Shown one piece after another: positions 28,601 to 37,200 of a stretch of DNA of 43,625 bases. Each line of letters starts with the position of its first letter. The first letter of the stretch is position 1. Position numbers and translations under genes: made by a program. The notes beneath the pieces were generated by a model that saw nothing but the letters and a program-made list of their open reading frames with translations, made no database searches and was not told where the DNA came from. Origin of the DNA: Marinifilum sp. Lineage in GTDB: Bacteria; Bacteroidota; Bacteroidia; Bacteroidales; CG2-30-32-10. Where the stretch lies: assembly GCA_020718065.1 (NCBI GenBank), contig DYDE01000018.1, forward strand, positions 1-43,625, written 5' to 3'.

Positions 28601-29047
28601 GAAATCAAACAGAATATAGCTATTGTAGAAAAAACTGCTCAGATAAAACAGCAATTCCTTGCAAACATGAGCCATGAAATTAGAACACCGATGAATGTTA
28701 TCATGGGAATGCTAAATATGATGAACAAAACAAATCTTAACGAAACCCAGGTTGACTATATACAAACCATACAAGCTGCATCTGAAAATTTACTATATAT
28801 AATAAACGATATCCTTGATTTAAACAAAATAGAAGCTGGTAAATTGGTAATAAAACAAAGTACCATTGATATTTTTGAAACAGCCAGAAAAATAAAAAAA
28901 CTATTTGAAGAAACAGCCAATACTAAAAACATTGAATTTGTTGTGAATACTTCAGACAATATAATTCAATATATTAAAGCAGATGAAAAAAGAATAATTC
29001 AAATTGCAAGTAATCTTATTTCAAATGCTTTTAAATTTACAAAATAA
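25643..29047 (+). CDS. Hybrid sensor histidine kinase, 5' part up to an in-frame stop
   Basis: Translation is placed at the ATG at 25643, one codon after a TTG. The protein has a signal peptide, then 14 regulator-propeller repeats with the signature GNLWFGTxGGG and YDGKSFTNYT, making two seven-bladed periplasmic propellers. A Y_Y_Y Ig-like domain follows (TFKLKACNPDNIWS), then one membrane helix near residues 938-959, a coiled coil, and a HisKA domain with the phospho-acceptor in MSHEIRTPMN (His1011). The ATPase N-box (NLISNAFKFTK) is reached and then TAA ends the frame at 29045..29047. Without the G boxes this piece cannot bind ATP. The architecture resembles hybrid two-component glycan sensors, although no polysaccharide-utilisation genes lie nearby. 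Confidence 0.88.
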   Translation: MKFTSNLLFVLFIGFSCLKLQGQNQSKPKTVYIDSCLKPQTIIIPLHGEKNKILLKQTTKGSYALELKPPVIVSLPIVSTIVSPVSKKLIAGIDQSAAGLGFFTNYTTDDGLTLDAVFCSLIDQFGNLWFGTAGGGVSRYDGKSFTNFTKAQGLTNNAVFSIAEDKRGNIWMGTYGGGVSCYDGKSFTNYTTAEGLANNIVHCIFEDKKGNIWFGTDAGGLSCFDGKSFTNYTKAQGLADNNIRSIFEDNKGRLWFGTHNGGISRYDGNCAGNTPKSNQSHLFVNYSIEQGLTYKSVFSIVEDNNGNLWMGTFGGGIFCYDGKSFTNYTKAQGLVCDYVRTIHKDMNGNLWIGTRDGGLSFLEINSFDNLDKTKKNRQSQIKIFTNYSTLQGLANNNVRSILEDKQGNLWFSTGGGGISRYDGKSFINYTIAQGLSNNYLRCIFEDKNGNLWFGSWNGGVSCFDGKSFTTYNINQGLPNNYVNSIIEDKKGNLWFATDAEGVSCYDGRSFTTYTSLQGLPSNYLKTLFRDKKGNIWIGTGGAGVSYFDGKCFTNYSTEQGLANNTVISIAEDKYGYIWLGTDGGGVSRFNGNNSNQLQEKYFTNYTTDNGLANNNVYSITVDKIGNIWFGTIGGGISRLLVKDLDKLYDKPYNKPNNAEINLKNISSKSGLSSDVINGIIEDAEGNIIIGTNMGFTVLTPTEIGKGGRIITAGEDIGWVIKIYNSKTGYPVKDINGGCNNKGAMYCDSKGIIWAGTGSDKTALVRFNLKEIHKNKEVPTVVLQSIKVNNENISWYNLKREKRNNDSLAQLNEEILIFGKPLSNLERNNMYDKFKNIKFDKITRFYPIPENLVLPYTNNNITFEYAAIEPARPYLVKYQYILEGYDKEWNPVTNKTSASFGNITEGTYTFKLKACNPDNIWSEPIVYTFKVSPPWYRNWWMYPIYVALFVIAIWSFIKRREINLNKEKESLEEKVNMRTAQLQKANEEIKQNIAIVEKTAQIKQQFLANMSHEIRTPMNVIMGMLNMMNKTNLNETQVDYIQTIQAASENLLYIINDILDLNKIEAGKLVIKQSTIDIFETARKIKKLFEETANTKNIEFVVNTSDNIIQYIKADEKRIIQIASNLISNAFKFTK

Positions 29048-29095
29048 GGTATTATTAAAGTTAATATTTCTGTTGCTAACCAAAACAAAGAAAAA

Positions 29096-29770
29096 GTGGT
29101 TTTTTTGATAGAAGTTTTTGATTCTGGAATTGGAATAAAGGAAGAAGATCAGAAAAAATTATTTACCAAATTTAGTCAGTTAGATAATACGTTAACCAGA
29201 AGTCACGAAGGTACTGGTTTGGGGTTAGCAATATCAAAAGAGCTTGCAGAACTAATGGGTGGCGAAGTTGGTTTAAACAGTGAATATCAAAAGGGCAGTA
29301 CTTTTTGGTTTACTTTTAATGCTATTGCTTCAAATGATTCTGATTATGTTTCAATGAAAACATTATCAAAAAAAATCAAAGAAATGAATTTCAACTTAAC
29401 TGTGCTTTTGGTTGAAGACAAGTATGTTAATCAAAAAGTAGAATCCCTTATACTCAAAAATATCGGATGCACTGTTATTGTTGCAAATAATGGGAAAGAA
29501 GCTGTAAATTTGTTTACAGCTGGAAATAAATTCGATATTGTTTTTATGGATATTCAGATGCCAGTTATGGATGGTGTAGAAGCTGTTAGTATATTGAGAA
29601 AAAATTTTGAAAACCTTCCTCCTATTATCGGGTTGAGTGCCAATGCGCTTGAAGGTGATGCTGAAAGATATATCAGTTTAGGAATGGATGATTACATTTC
29701 AAAACCATTTACAACTGACCAAATCAGAGAAACATTATTTAAATGGAGCAATTATACTAAAAACAAATAA
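29096..29770 (+). CDS. Hybrid sensor kinase, 3' part (ATPase G boxes and receiver)
   Basis: The frame is the same as the upstream piece; the open part starts right after the TAA (29048) and the first possible start codon is GTG at 29096. It encodes the rest of the ATPase (FDSGIGI, GTGLGLAI, GSTFWF) and a receiver domain with the acidic pair in VLLVED, phospho-acceptor Asp in FMDIQMPVMDG (residue 152 of this piece) and the switch Lys in SKPF. No AraC or other DNA-binding domain follows. Re-initiation at GTG would give a half ATPase domain, which is unlikely to fold alone. The simplest reading is one gene broken by a nonsense mutation. Confidence 0.85.
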   Translation: MVFLIEVFDSGIGIKEEDQKKLFTKFSQLDNTLTRSHEGTGLGLAISKELAELMGGEVGLNSEYQKGSTFWFTFNAIASNDSDYVSMKTLSKKIKEMNFNLTVLLVEDKYVNQKVESLILKNIGCTVIVANNGKEAVNLFTAGNKFDIVFMDIQMPVMDGVEAVSILRKNFENLPPIIGLSANALEGDAERYISLGMDDYISKPFTTDQIRETLFKWSNYTKNK

Positions 29771-29851
29771 TACTTTCCTTTTAATCAGATCAAATAAAAT
29801 CTTGAGGTTTTATTGTCTCGAACTCAGGTTCGTAATTAAATTAATAATCCG

Positions 29852-29906
29852 TTGGCTAAAGCCAAGGGCAAAATGATTTCTAACCGTCCCTCTCCAATGG
29901 AGAGGG
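29852..29906. terminator. Two hairpins between convergent genes
   Basis: TTGGCT/AGCCAA (29852..29865, 2-base loop) and CCCTCTCC/GGAGAGGG (29888..29906, 3-base loop) lie between the convergent kinase and pntB genes. The second is an 8-bp, GC-rich stem. Neither is followed by a T-run, so factor-independent termination is uncertain. Both words resemble short repeats seen widely in Bacteroidota, from memory. Confidence 0.4.
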
Positions 29907-29932
29907 CGTAGAAAAACAAGTGGTTCTTTCAA

Positions 29933-31366
29933 TTAAATAGATTTTATCTCTGCAACTAACTTCTGCAAAGTAGCTTTAGCATCCCCAAAAAGCATTCTGT
30001 TTTTGGCATGATAGAACAAATCATTTTCGATAGCAGCATATCCTTTTGCCATGGAACGTTTCATTACAATTACATTTTTTGCATCCCATGCTTTTATAAC
30101 CGGCATGCCATAAATAGGACTACTTGGATCTGTTTCGGCAGCTGGGTTAACCACATCATTAGCACCAATAACTATCACCACATCAGTATTGCTCATTTCG
30201 TTATTTACATCATCCATTTCCACCAATTTCTCATAAGGAACATCTGCTTCGGCAAGCAATACGTTCATATGGCCCGGCATACGACCAGCCACAGGGTGAA
30301 TACCATATTTTACTTCTACACCTTTGCTCTCAAGCAGATTATCCAATTCATGACATAAATGTTGTGCCTGTGCCACAGCCAAACCATAACCAGGGATAAT
30401 ATAAACTTTTTGAGAATAACTCAACAAAATAGAAGCATCGCTTAAACTGATTTCTTTTACATTCTTATCACCCGATTGTGCTGAACCTTCTGCACTTACT
30501 CCGAAAGCGCCAATAATAACATTCAGTAAAGAACGGTTCATGGCTTTGCACATTAATATGGTAAGGATAGTTCCAGAAGAGCCAACAAGTATGCCACCGG
30601 TTAACATAGCCTGGTTGTTATATAAGAAACCACCCATGGCAGCAGCCACCCCAGTGAAAGAATTTAATAAAGAAATTACAACAGGCATATCAGCCCCTCC
30701 AATTGGCATTACAAAAGTTACACCATAAATGAGTGCAGCAATGGCAAATAAATAGATAATCATATTATTTCCTTCAACCGGTTTAAGGGCCATAATAAAT
30801 ACAACAGCAGCCAAAAGCAATAACAAAAAACTAAGATTGATGATACGTAAAATAGGATGTTTAATATCCCCAATACGACCATCGAGTTTGCCAAAAGCGA
30901 TCATACTGCCTGCAAATGAAACACCTCCAATCATAAGGGCTAATAAAATAGCAATTGCTTCTCCGTTAAACATATTATTAGCTCCTGCAGCGGCAAACAT
31001 CGTCTGCATTTTAGGAAATTCCATCAATGATATTAAAGCAGCACAGGCTCCACCCATTCCATTGAAGATAGAAACCATTTGGGGCATCGCAGTCATCTTA
31101 ACTTTTTTAGAAGAATACCAGCCGATAAAAGTACCAATAGCCAGTGCAACAACAATCCATATAATATTCCCAATACCCTGTCCTTCTTTTTTATGAAAGA
31201 GAATGGTAAACAAAATAGCAGCGGTCATCCCGGCAGCAGCCCAAAGATTACCTGCCCTTGCAGTATCGGGATGACTTAGTTTTTTTAAACCAAGAATAAA
31301 TAATATTGAAGCCAATAGATAAGAAATTTCTAATACGGAAATTTCTGTTGAAAATAGATGTTCCAT
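29933..31366 (-). CDS. pntB: Proton-translocating NAD(P) transhydrogenase, beta subunit
   Basis: This 477-residue subunit has an N-terminal membrane domain of about nine helices, including GMGGACAALISLMEF and GGVSFAGSMIAFGKLDG. From about residue 310 it has the NADP(H)-binding domain III with the GYGLAVAQAQH fingerprint, HPVAGRMPGHMNVLLAEA and IGANDVVNPAA. It works with PntAA and PntAB to couple hydride transfer between NADH and NADP+ to proton re-entry across the inner membrane. It is the last gene of pntAA-pntAB-pntB, 12 bp after pntAB, and is preceded by an unusually strong Shine-Dalgarno. Confidence 0.95.
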   Translation of the reverse strand: MEHLFSTEISVLEISYLLASILFILGLKKLSHPDTARAGNLWAAAGMTAAILFTILFHKKEGQGIGNIIWIVVALAIGTFIGWYSSKKVKMTAMPQMVSIFNGMGGACAALISLMEFPKMQTMFAAAGANNMFNGEAIAILLALMIGGVSFAGSMIAFGKLDGRIGDIKHPILRIINLSFLLLLLAAVVFIMALKPVEGNNMIIYLFAIAALIYGVTFVMPIGGADMPVVISLLNSFTGVAAAMGGFLYNNQAMLTGGILVGSSGTILTILMCKAMNRSLLNVIIGAFGVSAEGSAQSGDKNVKEISLSDASILLSYSQKVYIIPGYGLAVAQAQHLCHELDNLLESKGVEVKYGIHPVAGRMPGHMNVLLAEADVPYEKLVEMDDVNNEMSNTDVVIVIGANDVVNPAAETDPSSPIYGMPVIKAWDAKNVIVMKRSMAKGYAAIENDLFYHAKNRMLFGDAKATLQKLVAEIKSI

Positions 31367-31373
31367 GTTTCGT

Positions 31374-31379
31374 CCTCCT
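31374..31379 (-). promoter_or_regulatory. Strong Shine-Dalgarno before pntB
   Basis: On the minus strand AGGAGG lies 7 bases before the pntB ATG, adjoining the pntAB stop codon. Bacteroidota genes generally lack such sites, and none of the other starts in this window has one this good. It fixes the pntB start. Confidence 0.7.
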
Positions 31380-31699
31380 TATTTATTAGGTTTATCTATT
31401 TTCTTTTTCTTAAACATCTCGAGCATGCGATCGGTTACAACAAATCCACCGACTACATTCAGTGTTCCGAGAATAACTGCAATAAATCCCAATACAAGAG
31501 AAAGGGTATCTTCGGCATGACCCATCACAATAATGGCACCTATGATAACCACACCGTGGATGGCATTGGAACCAGACATCAAAGGAGTGTGCAAAACAGC
31601 AGGAACGTGCGATATTACCTCTATTCCGAGGAATATCGACAATATGATTATAAATATTGCTTCTTTATATTCTAAGAAAAACTTTAATATTTCTTCCAT
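31379..31699 (-). CDS. pntAB: Proton-translocating NAD(P) transhydrogenase, alpha-2 (membrane) subunit
   Basis: This 106-residue protein consists of three transmembrane helices and corresponds to the membrane C-terminus of E. coli PntA. Recognisable are LGIEVISHVPAVLHTPLMSGSNAIHGVV and the TLNVVGGFVVTDRMLEMF end. In the split form found here the soluble domain I is a separate gene (pntAA), 12 bp upstream. Length is normal for the split subunit. Co-transcribed with pntAA and pntB. Confidence 0.94.
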   Translation of the reverse strand: MEEILKFFLEYKEAIFIIILSIFLGIEVISHVPAVLHTPLMSGSNAIHGVVIIGAIIVMGHAEDTLSLVLGFIAVILGTLNVVGGFVVTDRMLEMFKKKKIDKPNK

Positions 31700-31711
31700 G
31701 ATTTCTATGTT

Positions 31712-32833
31712 TTATTGGTTAATAAATGATTTTATACGTTCGTGAACAATTTCTTTGTTAAAAGTAACAGCAGTACCTTTAACAATATCGTCCTCCCAAT
31801 TTAGATTAAGTTCACCCTCTTTGGTGATCATAAGTTTAAGAAAGTTTATTACATTTTTACCGAACATTTTACTGGCATCGGTTGGCAAATCTACTGCAAA
31901 AAATGAGTTGCCAATTATCTTAACTCCATGATGAATGATTGTTTCATCATTCTTGGTTAACTCACAATTACCACCCGTAGAAGCAGCAATGTCGATGATC
32001 ACTGAACCCGGTTTCATTGCATCAACTGTTTCTTTTTTGATCAGTAAAGGTGCCTTTTTACCTGGAATTTGTGCGGTACAAATAACAACATCTGATTTTA
32101 TCGCATGGTCATGAATAGCTTGTGCCTGTTTTTGTTTAAACTCCTCAGTTTGTTCCACTGCATAACCACCGGCTGCCTTATCATCAATAGCACCTTCCAC
32201 ATCAACAAATTTCCCGCCCAGGCCCATAACTTCTTCTTTAACAGCAGCACGAACATCAAAAACCTCCACCACAGCTCCAAGTTTTCTGGAAGTTGCCAAA
32301 GCTTGTAAACCAGCAACACCTGCTCCCATAATAAGTACTTTAGCCGGAGTAATGGTTCCTGCAGCAGTCATAAACATGGGGAAGAATTTATTCAAATTAT
32401 TGGCAGCGGTTAAGACTGCTTTATAACCAGCTGCTGTTGCCATAGAGGATAAAATATCCATTGCCTGTGCCCTCGATGTTCTTGGTATTACGTCGAGACT
32501 AAAACTTGTTATGTTCTTAGCAGCCAATTCTTTTATCAGATCTGTATTAAAATAAGGATTAAGAATAGCCAAAAGCACCTGACCTTCTTTAAGTTTTGGA
32601 AGGTCTTCCTTTTCGGGAGTATTGATTTTAATTAATAATTGAGATTTTGAAATTACATTATCCCTGGTATCTATTTCAGCACCAGCTTTAACATAATCCT
32701 CGTCAAAAGCAAAGGCCCCCTCTCCGGCACCTTTTTCAACAACTATTTTGGCTTTAAGACCGACAAGAGTTGCAACACTTTCGGGTAAAAGAGCAACTCT
32801 TTTTTCTTTTTCTTTTAAAAGTCCTATTATCAT
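31712..32833 (-). CDS. pntAA: Proton-translocating NAD(P) transhydrogenase, alpha-1 (NAD-binding) subunit
   Basis: This 373-residue soluble domain I binds NAD(H). It belongs to the alanine-dehydrogenase/PntA family: MIIGLLKEKEKRVALLPESV at the start, the nucleotide-binding GAGVAGLQALATSRKLGA, FDVRAAVKEEVMGLGG and the mobile loop around GGYAVE. It is the first gene of the pnt operon. Two 9-bp direct repeats lie 38-63 bases before the start. No membrane helices are present, as expected for the split arrangement. Confidence 0.94.
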   Translation of the reverse strand: MIIGLLKEKEKRVALLPESVATLVGLKAKIVVEKGAGEGAFAFDEDYVKAGAEIDTRDNVISKSQLLIKINTPEKEDLPKLKEGQVLLAILNPYFNTDLIKELAAKNITSFSLDVIPRTSRAQAMDILSSMATAAGYKAVLTAANNLNKFFPMFMTAAGTITPAKVLIMGAGVAGLQALATSRKLGAVVEVFDVRAAVKEEVMGLGGKFVDVEGAIDDKAAGGYAVEQTEEFKQKQAQAIHDHAIKSDVVICTAQIPGKKAPLLIKKETVDAMKPGSVIIDIAASTGGNCELTKNDETIIHHGVKIIGNSFFAVDLPTDASKMFGKNVINFLKLMITKEGELNLNWEDDIVKGTAVTFNKEIVHERIKSFINQ

Positions 32834-32870
32834 GTTTTTAGGTTTTAGTTGATATTATATTTAATGTTAA

Positions 32871-32895
32871 AAGTGCCTAGAGTTTGAAGTGCCTA
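32871..32895. promoter_or_regulatory. Direct repeat upstream of pntAA
   Basis: AAGTGCCTA occurs at 32871..32879 and 32887..32895, 16 bp start to start, between pntAA and the gene ending at 32920. It may be an operator, but it also recalls a repeat often seen between Bacteroidota genes. Evidence for regulation is only positional. Confidence 0.3.
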
Positions 32896-32919
32896 AAATT
32901 CTACAATCTAATAAAGGTT

Positions 32920-33663
32920 TCAATCTCCGGCAAAATAAATTCCTTTTAGTGGAGTCCCTTCACTCAAATTATAGGTTGCAAAACCAATCCATCCAACAAG
33001 ACCGAAAGGTGTTTTCACTAGAAAATATTCCATACCTCCAAAATTCTGGATGTATTCAGCCAATAAAACTTCTACTTCTGTATTTATAGGAACATTACCA
33101 ACAATTTCTTTTTGCGATTTGTCAGTATAAAGTGTAATTGCTTTGGTGGTTACTGTTTTAAGTCCGACATAATAAAAGGGTTGTTTTACTTCAACAAAGC
33201 TTTTGCCATCATAATAATACTTGCTCCTTTTATTAAAAGAAGTATTGGCATGTCCGGTGGTATAAACATAACTATTTCCAGGTAAAAAAAGTTCTGTTCC
33301 TCCAATGGATTCAATTTGCTCACCATCGCTATTGATAAAAATAAAATTGGGATCATCGCTTGGCCCATTTGAAAACAAAACAGAAATGGCCTTGGGATTA
33401 TTTTCTCCTATTTTCATCTGAAGCACCAGAATTACACCTTCATAGTCCTCTTCTGCTTTGGTATAAAAAGGATCATTTTTTGACAGATCCACACATGATT
33501 TATTTACCACAACAACACCTGATTTGGGATAATGTACAATTATTCCATCAGTAATGTTTAGTGTTTGAAGATTTGCAAAAGTGGAAATATTCTGCTCTCC
33601 TTGTGCCATAGAAATAGCAGATGAAATAAGTGCAATAAAAAGAATAAAAATTGTTCTCATCAT
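32920..33663 (-). CDS. Exported protein with an SH3-like C-terminal domain
   Basis: The frame is open to an ATG at 33681, but a much better leader begins at the ATG at 33663 or 33660 (MRTIFILFIALISSAISMAQ), so the start was placed at 33663. The mature protein has a strand-rich domain of about 130 residues and then a bacterial SH3-like segment (KTVTTKAITLYTDKSQKEIVGNVPINTEVEVL ... TPFGLVGWIG, shown here in pieces). No enzyme motif is present. It sits between the rubrerythrin-like gene and pntAA, with 120 and 86 bp gaps, so it may or may not belong to either transcript. Confidence 0.65.
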   Translation of the reverse strand: MMRTIFILFIALISSAISMAQGEQNISTFANLQTLNITDGIIVHYPKSGVVVVNKSCVDLSKNDPFYTKAEEDYEGVILVLQMKIGENNPKAISVLFSNGPSDDPNFIFINSDGEQIESIGGTELFLPGNSYVYTTGHANTSFNKRSKYYYDGKSFVEVKQPFYYVGLKTVTTKAITLYTDKSQKEIVGNVPINTEVEVLLAEYIQNFGGMEYFLVKTPFGLVGWIGFATYNLSEGTPLKGIYFAGD

Positions 33664-33783
33664 GAATTTATATTTAAACATTAACGAAAACGAAGGTATG
33701 TATTATAAATAAGAATAAAAACAGATTATTCTAATATCTGAAATCTATTGTTTATTAATTTTTTAAATATTTGGATTCCAAAA

Positions 33784-34242
33784 TTAATTTTCTCTTAAAA
33801 CATATTCGTCATATTCTACTTCAAAACGTAATTTATGCTTTGCTTCTTCCTGAGCAAGATTTAACAAAACGTTTTTAAGTGCTTCATTATTTGCAATAGT
33901 GGCAAGACTAGAATAGAGTCTGAATGCTGATTTTTCTTTTTTCATTGCCAATATTAACGCATCCTGATAAGTCATATCTGGTGTAGGTTTAACATTGTCA
34001 AGGTATTCTTCCATTTTTAAATCAGCAATATTTTCATTTTTAAATGAGCTTGCTATACCTTCTTCTTTAATTTTTATCAGTTTCACTTTATGACCAAGTT
34101 CTTCCTTGGCAAAACCTTCAAAAATAATTTTCATTTCTTTATTTGAAAGTTTAGCGGCAAGATTCATATAAAAATCGAAGGCTTCTTGTTCTGCATCTAT
34201 GGCAAAATCCAAGACTTTGTCAATATTATTTAATTGTAACAT
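33784..34242 (-). CDS. Rubrerythrin-type ferritin-like diiron protein
   Basis: This 152-residue four-helix protein has the two-fold diiron signature: AEQEAFDFY and EELGHK in the first half, EKSAFRLY and EEAKHKLRFE in the second. It lacks the rubredoxin domain of classical rubrerythrin, so its electron donor would be separate. The family reduces peroxide or handles iron in anaerobes. It lies 32 bp after the large NuoG/GltD-like gene on the same strand, consistent with an oxygen-protection partner of an Fe-S-rich complex. Confidence 0.85.
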   Translation of the reverse strand: MLQLNNIDKVLDFAIDAEQEAFDFYMNLAAKLSNKEMKIIFEGFAKEELGHKVKLIKIKEEGIASSFKNENIADLKMEEYLDNVKPTPDMTYQDALILAMKKEKSAFRLYSSLATIANNEALKNVLLNLAQEEAKHKLRFEVEYDEYVLREN

Positions 34243-34274
34243 CGTTTTAATTTTAATAGTTAATTAAAAAATTA

Positions 34275-37200
34275 TTATTCAATAAATGCCTGATTAAATT
34301 CTTCCTCAAAAGTTTTAACCAAAGCATCACATCCAAAGTTAAACATTCTATTTGAATTATCTTCATTTGTAAAAACAAAATGCTTATTATCAGATTCTTC
34401 ATCAGGTAATAATGATATTATTTCCATCATAACATCTTCCACATCCGTTAATCCGTTTGATTCAAATTTATTTAAAAGTTTAATCAATTGTCTGTATGAA
34501 GGGTATTCGATATTTGTTTCTTTTGAAGCTTCAAATTTCTGATAAACTTTCTGTGTATTGGTAAAACTTCCGCCTTGTTCAAAGGGGAATGAAGAAGGCA
34601 AAACTAAATTTGCTTTTTGAGCAGTTTCTGTTAAGAAATAATCCTGAACCATTAAAAATTCAGTATTATTAAACCATTTTGAAACTAAGACTTTATCAAT
34701 AGCACAACCAATTGGGTCTTCACCAAAAATAAATATGTTTTTCACATTTCCTTTTTCTAATAAAAGTCTTTGTTGCTCATTAAATTTAGCAGGAATGGAG
34801 TTAACATTCCATTTTTCTTTCATTTTCTTTTGTATGGATTCATCTGTTATAGTGACTCCTCCTACTCCAATGTTTGAAAAAACACCCATGTCAAAAAGCC
34901 CCTGAGAATTGTTTTTCTCTTTTAAGGAAACAAGACCATTTGATGTTTTGCCTAATTTACCGGTAATCATTGCCAGATTAAAGAGCTCGTAACTTGTATT
35001 TGCAGACACTTCCTTTTCAGAGAAAACAATAATTGCATTCATTTGCTTATTATAGTCATTGGCAAAGTTCTTTATGTTCTCTTTGGAAAGACCAGCATTT
35101 TTACACAAATCTTCATATTCTTCAGCAATTAGTGATTGCTTATATTCATCAAAATCAATACAATTGTCATTTATAAACAATTTATTTTCCAGCTTATTTG
35201 AAACCAAATAATGATTAACTGCCTTAATAAAATAATAGTACGATTTAATTTGAATAAGGCTATCAACTTTATGTTTCATAGCAGAGTCACTATGAATGGT
35301 AATTAATTCAAGAGGAATTTCTTTACGGAAATGATTATTCTGTATAATAAACCCAGCAACTGCATTGTCCATATTAGTTTCGGAACCTATTAAATAAATT
35401 TTGCTTGTACCTTTTAAATCTTCAAAAGGGGTATTAAATTTAGAGTTCAACATGTAACCCATACCTCTTTCTAAATAGTGGAAACTGGAAATATTGTTGG
35501 TTTTAGCACCAATTCTTGCTAATTTTTGAACAAGATACATTTCTTCATTTGAGAGTCTCGCTCCAGCGAAAAAAGAATTTTCATCAGCACCAACCTTTTT
35601 GATTTTATCAACAATAATATTAAATGCTTCATCAAATTCAATTTCTTTGAATTTACCATTTACTTTCAATAATGGCTTTTTAATCCTATTTAGAGAATTT
35701 AAAACATTATAACCAAACTTGGGATATTTGCAAAGATTACCATCCATGTTAACTTTACCCTTGCAACCTGTAACTTTCATAAAATAGTTATTTTTGTAGT
35801 GTAGTGAAATTTCACAACCTATAGAACAGTAGTAACAAATAGTTTGAATACTATTTAATTTAAGTGGGCCTGGCTTAAATTTGAAATTTTCGGTAATAGC
35901 ACCTGTTGGACAAGCAGAAATACAAAGTCCGCAGGATTCGCAAGTAGTATCTTGCAATCTTTCCTGCATACTTGGAGCTACATAAGTATCGAATCCTCTG
36001 TTAATAAGTCCTAAAGCATTTGCCCCAACTACTTCACGACAAATACGGATACAACGCGAACATAAAATACACTTATTATTATCAATTTCAATAAAAGGAT
36101 GTCTGAAATCGACCTCAGATTCTTTGAATTGTCCTTCATAATGTTTCTGATCAGCTTCATATTCTGTTGAGTATTTCTTTAAATCACAGGTAAAATATTC
36201 AACGCAACCACATTCTAAACATCGTTGTGCTTCTTTTCTCACAATCTGTTCAGATGCATATCCTAATTCAACTTCTTTGAAATTATTACGCTCATTTGGT
36301 TCAAGTGTTGGCATTTCTTCCCTGTTTTGTTTTGCAAATTTTCCAACAAAATCATCCAATAATTGTAGTTTGAAATTTTCTTTTTTGCTAAGAAATTCTT
36401 TTCTTTCAGGAACTAGAGGTTGATTAGACAGAAATTGATGACAACTAAGGAATGCAACCTTAGCTTGAGCAATTGCCTGTATTAAAGTAGCAGCACCAGT
36501 TACACCATCACCTGCAGCAAATATATTTTCAATTTTAGTTTGCAAAGTAGATGGATCAGCATCTATATCACCCCACTTATTAATAATTAGTTCCCCTTTT
36601 TGAGTGTTTTCATTAATATCTTTTAAGAAATCTGCAACAGTTTTTTGGCCAATTGCAGCTAATGCGAAATCTACTTCCACATCTATTTCAGATCCCTTTA
36701 CCGGAACTGGTCTGCGCCTGCCTGATGCATCTGGTTCACCCAATTCCATTTTTATGCATTTAATAGATTTAAGCTTTCCCTGTTCATCTTTGTTTACTTT
36801 AACCGGGGCTGTCAAAAACATATATTCAACACCTTCTAACTTAGACTCATGAATTTCAATAGGATTAGCAGGCATTTCATTTTCTGTTCTACGATAGATA
36901 ACCATTACTTTTTTAGCACCACAACGAAGAGATGATCTACAACAATCCATAGCCGTGTTCCCACCACCGATAACTGCTATTGTTTTCCCTGAGAAATCAT
37001 ATTTCTTTCCAGATAATTCCATTTTTTTGAGGAAATCAATACCAGAAAACACATTTTCAGCATCATCACCTTCGCAACCGATGGAAGTACCGCCTTGACA
37101 ACCAATTGCCAAAATGGTAGCATCGTATTTTGATTCAATGTTTTTATAGCTGATGTTTTCACCCAAACGTTGATTATAAAATATTTTAGCACCAAGTTCG

